Shown here piece after piece: positions 1 through 6,339 of a DNA stretch of 13,092 nt. The notes under the pieces are model-generated. The model had not been told where the DNA came from. It worked only from the letters and a program-made list of their open reading frames with translations, and ran no database searches. This DNA comes from Desulfurococcales archaeon (lineage in GTDB: Archaea > Thermoproteota > Thermoprotei_A > Sulfolobales > WANQ01), in the NCBI GenBank assembly GCA_027043985.1, contig JALUDQ010000122.1, positions 1 through 13,092 on the forward strand. Direction: 5' to 3'. A program made the translations under genes and the position numbers. The first letter of the stretch is position 1. Every line of letters starts with the position of its first letter.

Positions 1-801
1 ATGCTGAAAGTACCCGAATACCTCGCTAGCATAGGTCTCGATGCACTAGAATACGAAGCTGTTAGAGGGGTACGTATATCAGAGAGCAAGGCGAGGAAAC
101 TAGGCGAGGAGGCACGTAGATACGACATAGTTTTGAGCCTACATGCACCATACTATATCAATCTAGCTTCTAGAGACGAAGCCAAGTTAAAGGCCAGTAT
201 AAAACGTGTAATAGATTCTTTAAAAGCAGCTCATTGGATGGGAGCATACGTAGTAGTAGTACACATAGGCTACTATAAGGATCATGAGTCTCGTAGAAGT
301 GCGTTGAAACATGCGATAAATGCTTTAAAAATTGTAGAAGAACAAGCACAGCAACTCGGTATAAATGATGTATGGATAGGACCAGAAACTACTGGAAAGA
401 AGACCCAGATAGGCAGTATTGAGGAAATAATAGAAATATGTAACAGTATTGAACGTTGCAGACCAGTAGTGGACTGGGCACACCTACATGCTAGAGCATT
501 AGGAATGCATATAGTAAAAATAGATGATGTTATAAAAGTAATAGATGAATTAGAGAAAAACCTAGACCCACAAGCACTAAAGCCTCTTCATCAGCACTTC
601 TCAAGAATAGAGTATGGGAGTGGCGGAGAAAAGGAGCATCATACATTAAGTGAAGAAGAATTTGGCCCAGATTTTCGAATAGTATGCCGTGGGCTAAAGG
701 AAACAGGTGCTGAGGGTGTCATAATAAGTGAGAGCCCCATATTGGACAAAGACGCATTAGTAATGAAGGCTATATGCTGTGAGGAGGAAAACTATTGTTA
801 A
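1..801 (+). CDS. Endonuclease IV-like TIM-barrel protein (5' end outside window)
   Basis: Member of the AP endonuclease 2 / xylose isomerase-like TIM-barrel superfamily, most like endonuclease IV, which nicks DNA at abasic sites using three metal ions. Metal-ligand positions line up with E. coli Nfo as I remember it: H48, H88, E129, D158, H161, H199, E212, H214 and E244. Their spacing agrees at H48-H88 (40), D158-H161 (3), H199-H214 (15) and H214-E244 (30). One ligand is Glu (E212) where Nfo has Asp229. The open frame begins exactly at base 1, and the first barrel strand expected before 'VPEYLASIGLDALEYE' is missing. About 20 N-terminal residues therefore probably lie to the left, and the ATG at base 1 may be internal. 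Its last 7 bases overlap the next gene, so the two are likely co-transcribed. True AP endonuclease activity is inferred; related sugar-isomerase-like proteins cannot be excluded. Confidence 0.8.
   Translation: MLKVPEYLASIGLDALEYEAVRGVRISESKARKLGEEARRYDIVLSLHAPYYINLASRDEAKLKASIKRVIDSLKAAHWMGAYVVVVHIGYYKDHESRRSALKHAINALKIVEEQAQQLGINDVWIGPETTGKKTQIGSIEEIIEICNSIERCRPVVDWAHLHARALGMHIVKIDDVIKVIDELEKNLDPQALKPLHQHFSRIEYGSGGEKEHHTLSEEEFGPDFRIVCRGLKETGAEGVIISESPILDKDALVMKAICCEEENYC
783..787 (+). promoter_or_regulatory. Shine-Dalgarno site GGAGG that fixes a TTG start
   Basis: GGAGG sits within the last codons of the endonuclease IV-like gene, 7 bases before the TTG at 795. It fixes the start of the lipid synthase and indicates translational coupling of the two overlapping genes. 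Confidence 0.75.
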
Positions 802-1388
802 CAAGAATAAGGCCGATAGCCAAAAAGATTATCAAGCCTATCGCATTGTTTTTCGTAAAAATAGGAGCCAGCCCCAATCATATAACTATTCTAGGTCTAG
901 CAACAGCATTATTGGTTCCAATATTTTTCTACTATAAGCAAGGATTACTTGCCCTACTATTAATAGTTCTTAGTGGCCTATTTGACGCGGTTGACGGTGA
1001 AGTTGCTAGAATAACTGGAAGGAAGACTAGATTTGGTGCATTTCTAGACTCAACTTCTGATAGAATAGAGGATTCAGCATACATAATATCCCTGGGGATC
1101 CTTGGGATCAACTATATAGTTGTATCTGTTCTCTTAGCGGCCTCTATTATAATAAGTTATACGCGGGCTAGAGCTGAAGCTCTAAACGTGAAAATGGAGG
1201 GTGTAGGAATTATTGAGAGAGCTGAGAGAATAATATTAGTATTCGTATCCCTCATATTACTGTATTTCAATCAAACACTGATCGCTTTAATCATAGTATA
1301 TGTATTGTTATCGTTGTCAATAATAACGATTATACAGAGGATATATCACGTATACAAGGAGCTCTCCACAACATCAAGTAGCCAGTGA
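795..1388 (+). CDS. CDP-alcohol phosphatidyltransferase, probable archaetidylinositol phosphate synthase
   Basis: Integral membrane enzyme (197 aa) that transfers a phosphoalcohol onto a CDP-activated archaeal lipid. The family signature D-x2-D-G-x2-A-R-x8-G-x3-D-x3-D is complete: D64, D67, G68, A71, R72, G81, D85, D89. These are the metal-binding and catalytic residues of the family. Hydrophobic segments lie at about 30-48, 50-64, 92-116, 143-159 and 161-181. The segment 'KMEGVGIIERAERI' after the fourth helix resembles inositol-phosphate-using members, so archaetidylinositol phosphate synthase is my preferred call. Other head groups (glycerophosphate, serine) are possible. The TTG start is supported by GGAGG at 783-787, 7 bases upstream, inside the end of the preceding gene. 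The 3' end overlaps the convergent trmY by 43 bases. Confidence 0.85.
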   Translation: MLTRIRPIAKKIIKPIALFFVKIGASPNHITILGLATALLVPIFFYYKQGLLALLLIVLSGLFDAVDGEVARITGRKTRFGAFLDSTSDRIEDSAYIISLGILGINYIVVSVLLAASIIISYTRARAEALNVKMEGVGIIERAERIILVFVSLILLYFNQTLIALIIVYVLLSLSIITIIQRIYHVYKELSTTSSSQ

Positions 1389-1927
1389 ACTATTGTGATA
1401 CACTGGCTTGTCAAATAACTAGTCTTACCCAATGAAACTCTAGGCACCTTGTATTTATCTAAAAGCTGCTCATACTCACGTGGTAAGTCTATATGGCTTC
1501 CAAGAATAAATACATTGTATTTTGAGGGCCTCACTGTTTTCTCAAAGAGAGCCCCATTTTCTCTGAGATAGTATATGTTCCTAGTTATTTTTAACAAATG
1601 ATTCAATACATGTTTAAACCCCCATGTCTCTACATGTACTCCCCGTATTTCTTTTCCTCCTAGCGCGTTCTTAATCATAAGAAGAGCTTCTCTTTCAGAT
1701 GATGGGGGTGCTTCTATTATTCTCCCATCTATTACTAATAGTTTGGGTGGGTTGGGAGGACCTAGAAGTAGTGCATAAAATACTACATTTCTACGAAAAC
1801 CTTTCTCTAATTTAAACGCGGATACAATACTCCTTGCTATTACATCAAGTCTTCCAGTACGACCTGCAACTCCCTTTAACTGAAAATTCGGAGAGGTAGT
1901 GGCTGTAGGAGATACTACAAGGAACAA
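1346..1927 (-). CDS. trmY: tRNA (pseudouridine-54 N1)-methyltransferase TrmY
   Basis: SPOUT-class SAM-dependent methyltransferase that converts pseudouridine 54 in the tRNA T-loop to N1-methylpseudouridine in archaea. The 193-aa protein shows the TrmY family pattern: an early 'GRLDVIARSIVSAF' segment, 'LLLGPPNPPKLLVIDG', then 'VFILGSHIDLPREYE' and the C-terminal 'KTSYLTSQCITIVHWLLD', which forms the trefoil-knot SAM site. Length is normal for the family. The start is TTG at 1925-1927, with no clear Shine-Dalgarno. It lies 10 bases after the S26e stop on the same strand, so translation probably depends on readthrough coupling from rps26e. The C-terminal coding sequence, including the conserved IVHWLLD region, overlaps the convergent lipid synthase. 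Its operon partner TrmI acts on the same tRNA arm. Confidence 0.88.
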   Translation of the reverse strand: MFLVVSPTATTSPNFQLKGVAGRTGRLDVIARSIVSAFKLEKGFRRNVVFYALLLGPPNPPKLLVIDGRIIEAPPSSEREALLMIKNALGGKEIRGVHVETWGFKHVLNHLLKITRNIYYLRENGALFEKTVRPSKYNVFILGSHIDLPREYEQLLDKYKVPRVSLGKTSYLTSQCITIVHWLLDVVESSLYT

Positions 1928-1937
1928 TCTAATATCA

Positions 1938-2225
1938 TTATACTGGGGCAGGTCTTCTCTTCCTCTCAGCTTCCGGTCTTACCTTTAGTATACCTAAGTG
2001 TATTGCACAACTAATGCAGTAACATTTAGTTACTGGGTACCTCATTATTATTGCTCCCTTCTTTTCTAATTCTTGTGCTAGCTGCGGATCAACTGGTGAA
2101 TACATTCTAGTTATACATACAGCTTTATCCCTAGGGACTATGCGTCCACAATTATCGCATTGTACGTAACCTACGTAGCCTTTACCTCCCTTATGTCTTC
2201 CTCTACTCTCTCTTTTCTTCGGCAT
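1938..2225 (-). CDS. rps26e: Ribosomal protein S26e
   Basis: Small-subunit ribosomal protein (95 aa) shared by eukaryotes and a subset of archaea including Crenarchaeota. The Lys/Arg-rich N-terminus (residues 1-15) is followed by the zinc-finger pair C23-x2-C26 and C70-x2-C73, with extra cysteines at 37 and 68, and a basic tail. 'QCDNCGRIVPRDKAV' is typical of the family. In eukaryotes S26e sits at the mRNA exit channel near the 3' end of the small-subunit rRNA. The ATG start is backed by AGGTGA located 7 bases upstream. The gene lies 46 bases downstream of proS and 10 bases upstream of trmY on the same strand. A weak TATA-like element (gctataca on the minus strand, near 2266) might give it its own transcript. 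Confidence 0.96.
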   Translation of the reverse strand: MPKKRESRGRHKGGKGYVGYVQCDNCGRIVPRDKAVCITRMYSPVDPQLAQELEKKGAIIMRYPVTKCYCISCAIHLGILKVRPEAERKRRPAPV

Positions 2226-2271
2226 AACTATTTCACCTAACCTCTAGGCATGCAAGAAAACGTTGTATAGC

Positions 2272-3729
2272 TTAATAAGTTTTAGCTAGTCTAAGAACAC
2301 TTCTAGCAGTATTCCCACAGATAGGGCATCTCTTATCCTTGATGTCTACTTCCTCATTTAATAATGGAGTTCCTAGAACTCTTAATCCGCTCTCTTCCTC
2401 TATTCTTAATCCGCATTCTAGGCTACCACACCAAGGTATTTCTACTATTCCTCCCTTTTCCTCTATTTTTCTCCTCGCTTCATCAATGGTGTCAGCCCTG
2501 CTAAGTCTTTCTTTAAAGTATTTCTTGGCTCGTTCCCTCATGTTCTCTTCTACTTCCTGGAATATCTCGTGTATTTTATCAATGAATTCTTCCAATTCTA
2601 TGGTTTTCTTCTCAAGTGTATCTCTTCTTACATATGTTACAGTATTATTCTCTACTTCTCTCAATCCTATCTCTAGTCTAATAGGTACTCCTCTCAGTTC
2701 CCAGTCATAGTACTTATAACCTGGTGTTACCTCACGTCTCTCGTCAATAAATACTCGAACCCCTCTCTCAGCTAATTCTTGTTTTATTTTTCTCACATAT
2801 TCTACTACTCGTTTAGTATCCTCCTCATTTTTGGCGGGTATGGGTATAATGACTACTTGTATTGGAGCAATACTTGGTAGTAGGACAAGTCCCCGGTCAT
2901 CACCGTGAACTGCTATAAGGGTTGCAACAATTCTATCAGATATACCATAGCTAGTAGACCACGCGTAATCTATGGTTCCATCTTTTAACTGTATGCGTAC
3001 TTCAAAGGCTTTGGTAAAGTTTTGTCCTAGGTGGTGTACTGTTCCTATTTGTAGGACTTTTCCATCAGGTAATATTGTGTCGAAAGCAATGGTGTAGAGT
3101 GCTCCTGCGAACTTATCCCATTCTGGTCTCTGTGATATTAGGTAGGGTATCCCGAGGGTATCAAAGATTTTCTTGTAGATTTCTATAGCCTCACTAACCT
3201 GTCTCTCAGCGTCCTCAAAGCTATCGTGGAATGTATGGGCTTCTTTAAACGTGGTTACTTCTCTTAACCTGATCATGGGTCTTGTCGCTTTTGTTTCGTA
3301 TCTAAAGATGCTTCCTATTTGATAATACTTCTTTGGTAATTGCTTGTAGCTCTGCACCCATAAGGCAACCATTGGCGTGATAATGGTTTCACTCGTGGGT
3401 CTCAGCGCGAGCTTAACATCAAGTTCTTCTAACCCGCCGTGAGTGACCCAGTATACTTGGTCTTCAAATCCTCTCACATGCTCAGACTCTTTTCTTAGAT
3501 AGTATTCTGGTATCAATAGTGGTAGTAATATTTCTTCGTGACCTTTCTCGTCTAGGTATTTCCTTATTATGTTTAGAACATATTTTCTTATTTTAAAGCC
3601 GTAGGGTCTCCATATACCCATACCTTTTATAGGGTATCTTCCATAATCATATATCTCAGCTTTTTCTAGAACCCAGTCAAACCACTCGCTAAACTTAGAA
3701 CTCCATCGTTCTCGTGTAGGCTTCTTCAA
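2272..3729 (-). CDS. proS: Prolyl-tRNA synthetase, archaeal/eukaryal type
   Basis: Class II aminoacyl-tRNA synthetase (485 aa) that charges tRNA-Pro in the cytoplasm. Order of parts: catalytic core with 'LALRPTSE' (107-114), motif 2 around '[11 protein letters not shown]' (141-151), motif 3 '[10 protein letters not shown]' (276-285), an anticodon-binding domain (about 288-390), then the extra C-terminal domain of the archaeal/eukaryal type with zinc ligands C434, C439, C468 and C471. It ends in the characteristic terminal Tyr (AKTY). There is no bacterial editing insertion. The TTG start at 3727-3729 is forced from upstream: the in-frame codons just before it read ATG-TAG, so no earlier start is possible. 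'[20 protein letters not shown]' also matches the usual N-terminus. GGTG lies 7 bases upstream. It follows trmI by 55 bases. Confidence 0.97.
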   Translation of the reverse strand: MKKPTRERWSSKFSEWFDWVLEKAEIYDYGRYPIKGMGIWRPYGFKIRKYVLNIIRKYLDEKGHEEILLPLLIPEYYLRKESEHVRGFEDQVYWVTHGGLEELDVKLALRPTSETIITPMVALWVQSYKQLPKKYYQIGSIFRYETKATRPMIRLREVTTFKEAHTFHDSFEDAERQVSEAIEIYKKIFDTLGIPYLISQRPEWDKFAGALYTIAFDTILPDGKVLQIGTVHHLGQNFTKAFEVRIQLKDGTIDYAWSTSYGISDRIVATLIAVHGDDRGLVLLPSIAPIQVVIIPIPAKNEEDTKRVVEYVRKIKQELAERGVRVFIDERREVTPGYKYYDWELRGVPIRLEIGLREVENNTVTYVRRDTLEKKTIELEEFIDKIHEIFQEVEENMRERAKKYFKERLSRADTIDEARRKIEEKGGIVEIPWCGSLECGLRIEEESGLRVLGTPLLNEEVDIKDKRCPICGNTARSVLRLAKTY

Positions 3730-3771
3730 CTACATACACCATGTCTTCCTTATTTTTGACGCAAACATTTC

Positions 3772-3784
3772 CAAGATATAGCCT
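3772..3784 (-). promoter_or_regulatory. Possible TATA box for proS
   Basis: The minus strand reads ggctatatcttgg. A TATA centre near 3779 predicts a transcript start near 3752 and a leader of about 23 bases before the proS TTG. It sits directly after the trmI stop, so proS-rps26e-trmY could be transcribed separately from trmI. It is a single-element match without experimental support. Confidence 0.35.
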
Positions 3785-4573
3785 TTACTCTAATAAAATT
3801 CTTCGTGCAAACACGATATAACCTGTATGTCCTATCATGAATGGTCGTGGCCTAGTAGCGTTTTCTTTTACTTGGTATTCTCTTAATAGTAGCTCGTAGA
3901 CGTGAATGTCAGTGAACCCGCCGTGCTCCTTAAGAGCTAGTGCTGTTTTCTCAACTTGATTTACAGTTGGCACAAAGAATATTGTAGACGCGCTAGGCTT
4001 AACTACCTTGTATACTGTTTCAATGTAATTCCATGGATCGGCTAGATCTAGAAATGCTGCATCAAGTCCCTCTAACTCTTCTTCGGCTCTCTTAACACTA
4101 CCTAAGCGTAGGTCAACATATTTTATAAGACCGCTGATCTTTAAGTTCCGCAAAGCATTCTCATAGAAATCCCTTCTTATCTCATAGGCATATACTCTTC
4201 CATTAGGTTTAACGATATGTGCTAGAGTTGTCGTTAGAAAACCCGTTCCGACACCTGCTTCGAGAACTCGAGAACCACTAGATATGCCGGAGAGAAATAC
4301 TATGAATCCGAGATCCTTAGGATATATTACCTGTGTTCTACGCTTGTATTTCATAAAGAAGTCATGGAACAACGGTTTTAGGATGAAAGCCTTTACACCA
4401 GTTGACAACTCTACTCTACTACCATAAGGCAATCCTATGAGATCACTTAGCTCTAAAACCCCTTTGTCTGACTCAAATCTACGGTCTCTCTCTACTCTTA
4501 CTATATAGGTTCTCCTCTCATCAATATAGATTAACACGTAGTCTCCTTCCCCAATAACCTCCTCTTCTAGCAA
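3785..4573 (-). CDS. trmI: tRNA (adenine-57/58 N1)-methyltransferase TrmI
   Basis: SAM-dependent Rossmann-fold methyltransferase that makes N1-methyladenosine at position 58 (and 57 in archaea) of the tRNA T-loop. The 262-aa protein has an N-terminal small beta domain (1-65), 'YPKDLGFIVF' leading into the core, the SAM motif 'VLEAGVGTG' (103-111), an acidic residue after motif II (E131), the active-site-region 'FLDLADPW' (174-181, D176), and the family ending 'RPRPFMIGHTGYIVFA' (241-256). The TTG start is the first possible one, because an in-frame TGA lies three codons upstream. The Shine-Dalgarno-like AGAGGAGG falls inside the reading frame, so initiation is probably nearly leaderless. Only about 60 bases separate it from the C/D sRNA candidate on the same strand. 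Confidence 0.92.
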   Translation of the reverse strand: MLEEEVIGEGDYVLIYIDERRTYIVRVERDRRFESDKGVLELSDLIGLPYGSRVELSTGVKAFILKPLFHDFFMKYKRRTQVIYPKDLGFIVFLSGISSGSRVLEAGVGTGFLTTTLAHIVKPNGRVYAYEIRRDFYENALRNLKISGLIKYVDLRLGSVKRAEEELEGLDAAFLDLADPWNYIETVYKVVKPSASTIFFVPTVNQVEKTALALKEHGGFTDIHVYELLLREYQVKENATRPRPFMIGHTGYIVFARRILLE

Positions 4574-4601
4574 TGCTTCTCAACCCGTTAAAGCCGTTGT
4601 C

Positions 4602-4613
4602 ATGTTTTTATTG
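4602..4613 (-). promoter_or_regulatory. Possible TATA box for trmI
   Basis: The minus strand reads aacaataaaaac, with the A/T core centred near 4608. It predicts a transcript start near 4582, giving a leader of only about 9 bases before the TTG at 4573. That fits the absence of a usable upstream Shine-Dalgarno. Alternatively, trmI may be read from the upstream sRNA promoter. Confidence 0.35.
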
Positions 4614-4632
4614 TTTCACGTAATAAGTGTGG

Positions 4633-4690
4633 GGGCTCCGACCTGGTGTCTGTCATCAATATTCAGTAATACCAGCCTTCTTCATAGCCC
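4633..4690 (-). ncRNA. Candidate box C/D guide sRNA (2'-O-methylation guide)
   Basis: A 58-nt minus-strand RNA with complete archaeal C/D architecture. In order: 5' stem GGGC (4690-4687), box C ATGAAGA (4685-4679), 12-nt guide (4678-4667), box D' CTGA (4666-4663), 3-nt spacer, box C' TTGATGA (4659-4653), 12-nt guide (4652-4641), box D CGGA (4640-4637), 3' stem GCCC (4636-4633). The stem leaves a 3-nt loop (UAU) before the tandem G-A pairs, exactly as a kink-turn for L7Ae requires. Box C and box D each differ from consensus at one base, both at the position of the usual U-U pair. The C-G pair and the G-A pairs are kept. A TATA box lies about 27 bases upstream of the stem. Such RNAs assemble with L7Ae, Nop5 and fibrillarin. 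The call rests on manual pattern reading without covariance scoring. Confidence 0.75.
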
Positions 4691-4713
4691 TTAAACTATC
4701 TATGAAACCAATA

Positions 4714-4721
4714 CTATATAT
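4714..4721. promoter_or_regulatory. Nearly symmetric TATA element, shared divergent promoter
   Basis: The plus strand reads ctatatat and the minus strand atatatag. On the minus strand its centre (about 4718) is 27 bases upstream of the sRNA stem start at 4690. On the plus strand a start near 4744 would give a short leader containing AAGGTG (4747-4752) and then ATG 4759 of the ASCH gene. A purine-rich BRE-like stretch (gatagaa on the minus strand) flanks it. The assignment is inference from spacing. Confidence 0.5.
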
Positions 4722-4758
4722 TCTATCTAGACTATGGTAGTTGAAGAAGGTGTATGCT

Positions 4759-5244
4759 ATGAGTGAGGAAGACGTACTATACTTGATGAGTATAAGGCCT
4801 AAGTATGCTTATCAAATCTTTGCGGGTCGTAAGAAGTTTGAGCTACGTAGATGGATAGGAATACCCATAGTTGAAGGAGCAATAATAGTTGTATATGTTT
4901 CTGGTTCCGTTAAAGCATTGATGGGAGAGTTTAGGGCTGGAAGAATAATAATGGGATCTCCTCAGCGTGTATGGAATGAGATAATGAGGTATGAGAAGCA
5001 TGGAATAGAAAGAGATGCATGGCCATATATTGCTGGTGCAAAGAAGGCTATGGCTATAGAGGTATTGGAGCCCAGGCTTTATCCTCGGCCAGTTAAACTT
5101 GATGAGCTTAGGCAAATATTTCCGGGATTCTCTCCTCCACTGAGTTTTAGGATACTACGTGTAGAGGAGCCCTTGTATAGGCTTCTAGTAAAGCCTCTTA
5201 GAGAAAGTAAGAGTAGGCAATCCAAAATACACGAATTCACTTAA
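4759..5244 (+). CDS. ASCH-domain protein (PUA-like fold)
   Basis: A 161-aa protein whose N-terminal half fits the ASCH domain, a PUA-related beta-barrel proposed to bind RNA. The signature is 'SIRPKYAYQIFAGRKKFELR' at residues 11-30: a start strand, a helix, then G-x-K-x-x-E-x-R. Archaeal homologues are usually labelled only as ASCH-domain proteins, and the substrate is unknown. I prefer the ATG at 4759 over the TTG at 4741, because AAGGTG lies 6 bases upstream of the ATG and the predicted transcript start falls after the TTG. It diverges from the C/D sRNA-trmI side and converges on the RHH gene after a 21-base gap. The position next to RNA-modification genes fits an RNA-binding role, but this is only context. 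Confidence 0.7.
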   Translation: MSEEDVLYLMSIRPKYAYQIFAGRKKFELRRWIGIPIVEGAIIVVYVSGSVKALMGEFRAGRIIMGSPQRVWNEIMRYEKHGIERDAWPYIAGAKKAMAIEVLEPRLYPRPVKLDELRQIFPGFSPPLSFRILRVEEPLYRLLVKPLRESKSRQSKIHEFT

Positions 5245-5265
5245 TGTTGATAAAACCCTATTGTA

Positions 5266-5466
5266 TTATATGAATACTCGTTTCTCTACAAAGGCTCTTA
5301 GGGGTTGGAATTCTAGTTCTTCTTCTTTAATCCATAGCTCTCTTTTGAGAAGCTCTCTCACGGCTATGCGTATGACTTCGCTTCTTGAGGAATATCTGCC
5401 TGTTCTAACTAGTTCGTCTAATCCTTCTACATAGGGTTCGGGCATTTTTACTGTTATTAACTTCAT
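5266..5466 (-). CDS. Ribbon-helix-helix (CopG-family) DNA-binding regulator
   Basis: A 66-aa protein with the ribbon-helix-helix fold: N-terminal strand 'KLITVKMPE' (2-10), helix A '[12 protein letters not shown]' (12-23), turn 'RYSSRSE', helix B '[14 protein letters not shown]' (31-44). These proteins dimerise and read DNA through the paired strands, usually as repressors or antitoxins. The C-terminal 20 residues are charged and may carry a partner-binding or oligomerisation function. No toxin-like ORF (PIN, RelE, MazF) sits beside it, so a free-standing transcription factor is more likely. The ATG has GGGTG 9 bases upstream and its own TATA box. It lies 85 bases downstream of the TrmB-family gene on the same strand. 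Confidence 0.85.
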   Translation of the reverse strand: MKLITVKMPEPYVEGLDELVRTGRYSSRSEVIRIAVRELLKRELWIKEEELEFQPLRAFVEKRVFI

Positions 5467-5507
5467 GTGCTTTCACACCCGGTAGATACAGCTAATGATG
5501 ATGAAAA

Positions 5508-5515
5508 CTTATAAA
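5508..5515 (-). promoter_or_regulatory. TATA box for the RHH gene
   Basis: The minus strand reads tttataag within ggggtttataagtttt. The centre near 5511 predicts a transcript start near 5485 and a leader of about 18 bases carrying GGGTG. It is one of the clearest TATA elements in the window. Confidence 0.6.
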
Positions 5516-5528
5516 CCCCTCCCCTAAA

Positions 5529-5540
5529 TAATACGTATTA
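5529..5540. promoter_or_regulatory. 12-bp perfect palindrome TAATACGTATTA, possible operator
   Basis: A perfect inverted repeat in the gap between the TrmB-family gene and the RHH gene, about 14 bases upstream of the RHH TATA box. Location and symmetry suit a dimeric regulator, either the RHH protein itself or the TrmB-family protein. No binding consensus is matched and it occurs once, so function is speculative. Confidence 0.35.
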
Positions 5541-5551
5541 CCCTCAATTAA

Positions 5552-6298
5552 TTATTTAGCCTTATTCCACAAGTGATCAAAATACACTTTTGCGATCTCT
5601 GTAAAGAATTCGTGATCACTCCAAATACCCATAAGTTCTCCTTCAGGAGTCTTTACTATTAATATCACGACACCTCCTATTACACCGCTTCCAAACATTC
5701 CGCTGAGAAACCTTAAACTAATTCCTCGTTCCCTAAGTTTTTCAATGATTTTTTCTTCGCGTAATTCCTCCTCTAATAGTATACGTGTTTTGACTTTATC
5801 GGATACTTCAATTATACTATTAATGACTTTATTCGTGAGTAATTCTCTGTAAGATAGAGCTATGTCTATGTTTGTAGAAGTCGATAAAATCACGTCTCTT
5901 ATACTATTTTCTATTAATTGGGGAGGAACTATTAATACTCTATATGCACCACTGCCTCCACGATAAAGGGATTCTATTTGTGGTAGTATTCGTTCTTCAA
6001 AGAATTTTATCTTCTCATCTATACTGTTCTTTATCTTTCTCCAAGCTATACGCGGATTTACCGCAACATATCTAGCTGGTCTCTCAGAAGTCTTCTCAAG
6101 GAGCCCTATTCGTACGAGCTTGTTTAATGGTTCGTAAATTTTAGTAGGACTTATATTGACTTCTCTTGCAAGATCCTTCGCAGTAATGGGGCCTCTTAAT
6201 AATACAATAAGATATATTCTAAGCTCGCTGGTTCCCAGTCCAACGAATCGGAAAAGCTCTGAGAGCTCACTTAACAACGCATTCTCATTGAAAGCCAT
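5552..6298 (-). CDS. TrmB-family transcriptional regulator
   Basis: A 248-aa archaeal regulator. The N-terminal winged helix-turn-helix (about 17-82) includes 'LGTSELRIYLIVLLRG', a recognition region 'NISPTKIYEPLNKL' (48-61) and the wing 'LLEKTSERPARYVAVNP'. A helical, coiled-coil-like dimerisation linker (about 86-112) follows, then a C-terminal alpha/beta sensor domain (115-245) with the usual 'GIWSDHEFF' near its end. TrmB proteins of Thermococcales sense sugars and control transport genes. No transporter lies nearby here, so the ligand cannot be inferred. The ATG start has the strong Shine-Dalgarno AAGGAGG 6 bases upstream. It is divergent from rps25e and upstream of the RHH gene, with which it may form a regulatory pair. 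Confidence 0.85.
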   Translation of the reverse strand: MAFNENALLSELSELFRFVGLGTSELRIYLIVLLRGPITAKDLAREVNISPTKIYEPLNKLVRIGLLEKTSERPARYVAVNPRIAWRKIKNSIDEKIKFFEERILPQIESLYRGGSGAYRVLIVPPQLIENSIRDVILSTSTNIDIALSYRELLTNKVINSIIEVSDKVKTRILLEEELREEKIIEKLRERGISLRFLSGMFGSGVIGGVVILIVKTPEGELMGIWSDHEFFTEIAKVYFDHLWNKAK

Positions 6299-6339
6299 TG
6301 GTTTCCTCCTTAACCAATATAGCTCCTTCCTATCTTTTG

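Noticed and set aside
3721..4749. Identical 12-mer tagttgaagaag at the proS start (minus) and at 4738-4749 (plus)
   Set aside because: A 12-base match is expected by chance in a window this size on two strands, and the flanks differ at once.
4741..4758. TTG at 4741 as the start of the ASCH-domain gene
   Set aside because: No Shine-Dalgarno before it, and the predicted transcript start falls after it; ATG 4759 has AAGGTG 6 bases upstream.
5266..5466. RHH gene as the antitoxin of a toxin-antitoxin pair
   Set aside because: The neighbours are an ASCH-domain protein on the other strand and a TrmB-family regulator; no toxin-like ORF overlaps or abuts it.
5494..5502. TGATGATGA on the plus strand, possible second C/D sRNA box C
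   Set aside because: No CTGA or second box pair follows at the right distance, and the bases lie in the predicted leader of the RHH gene.
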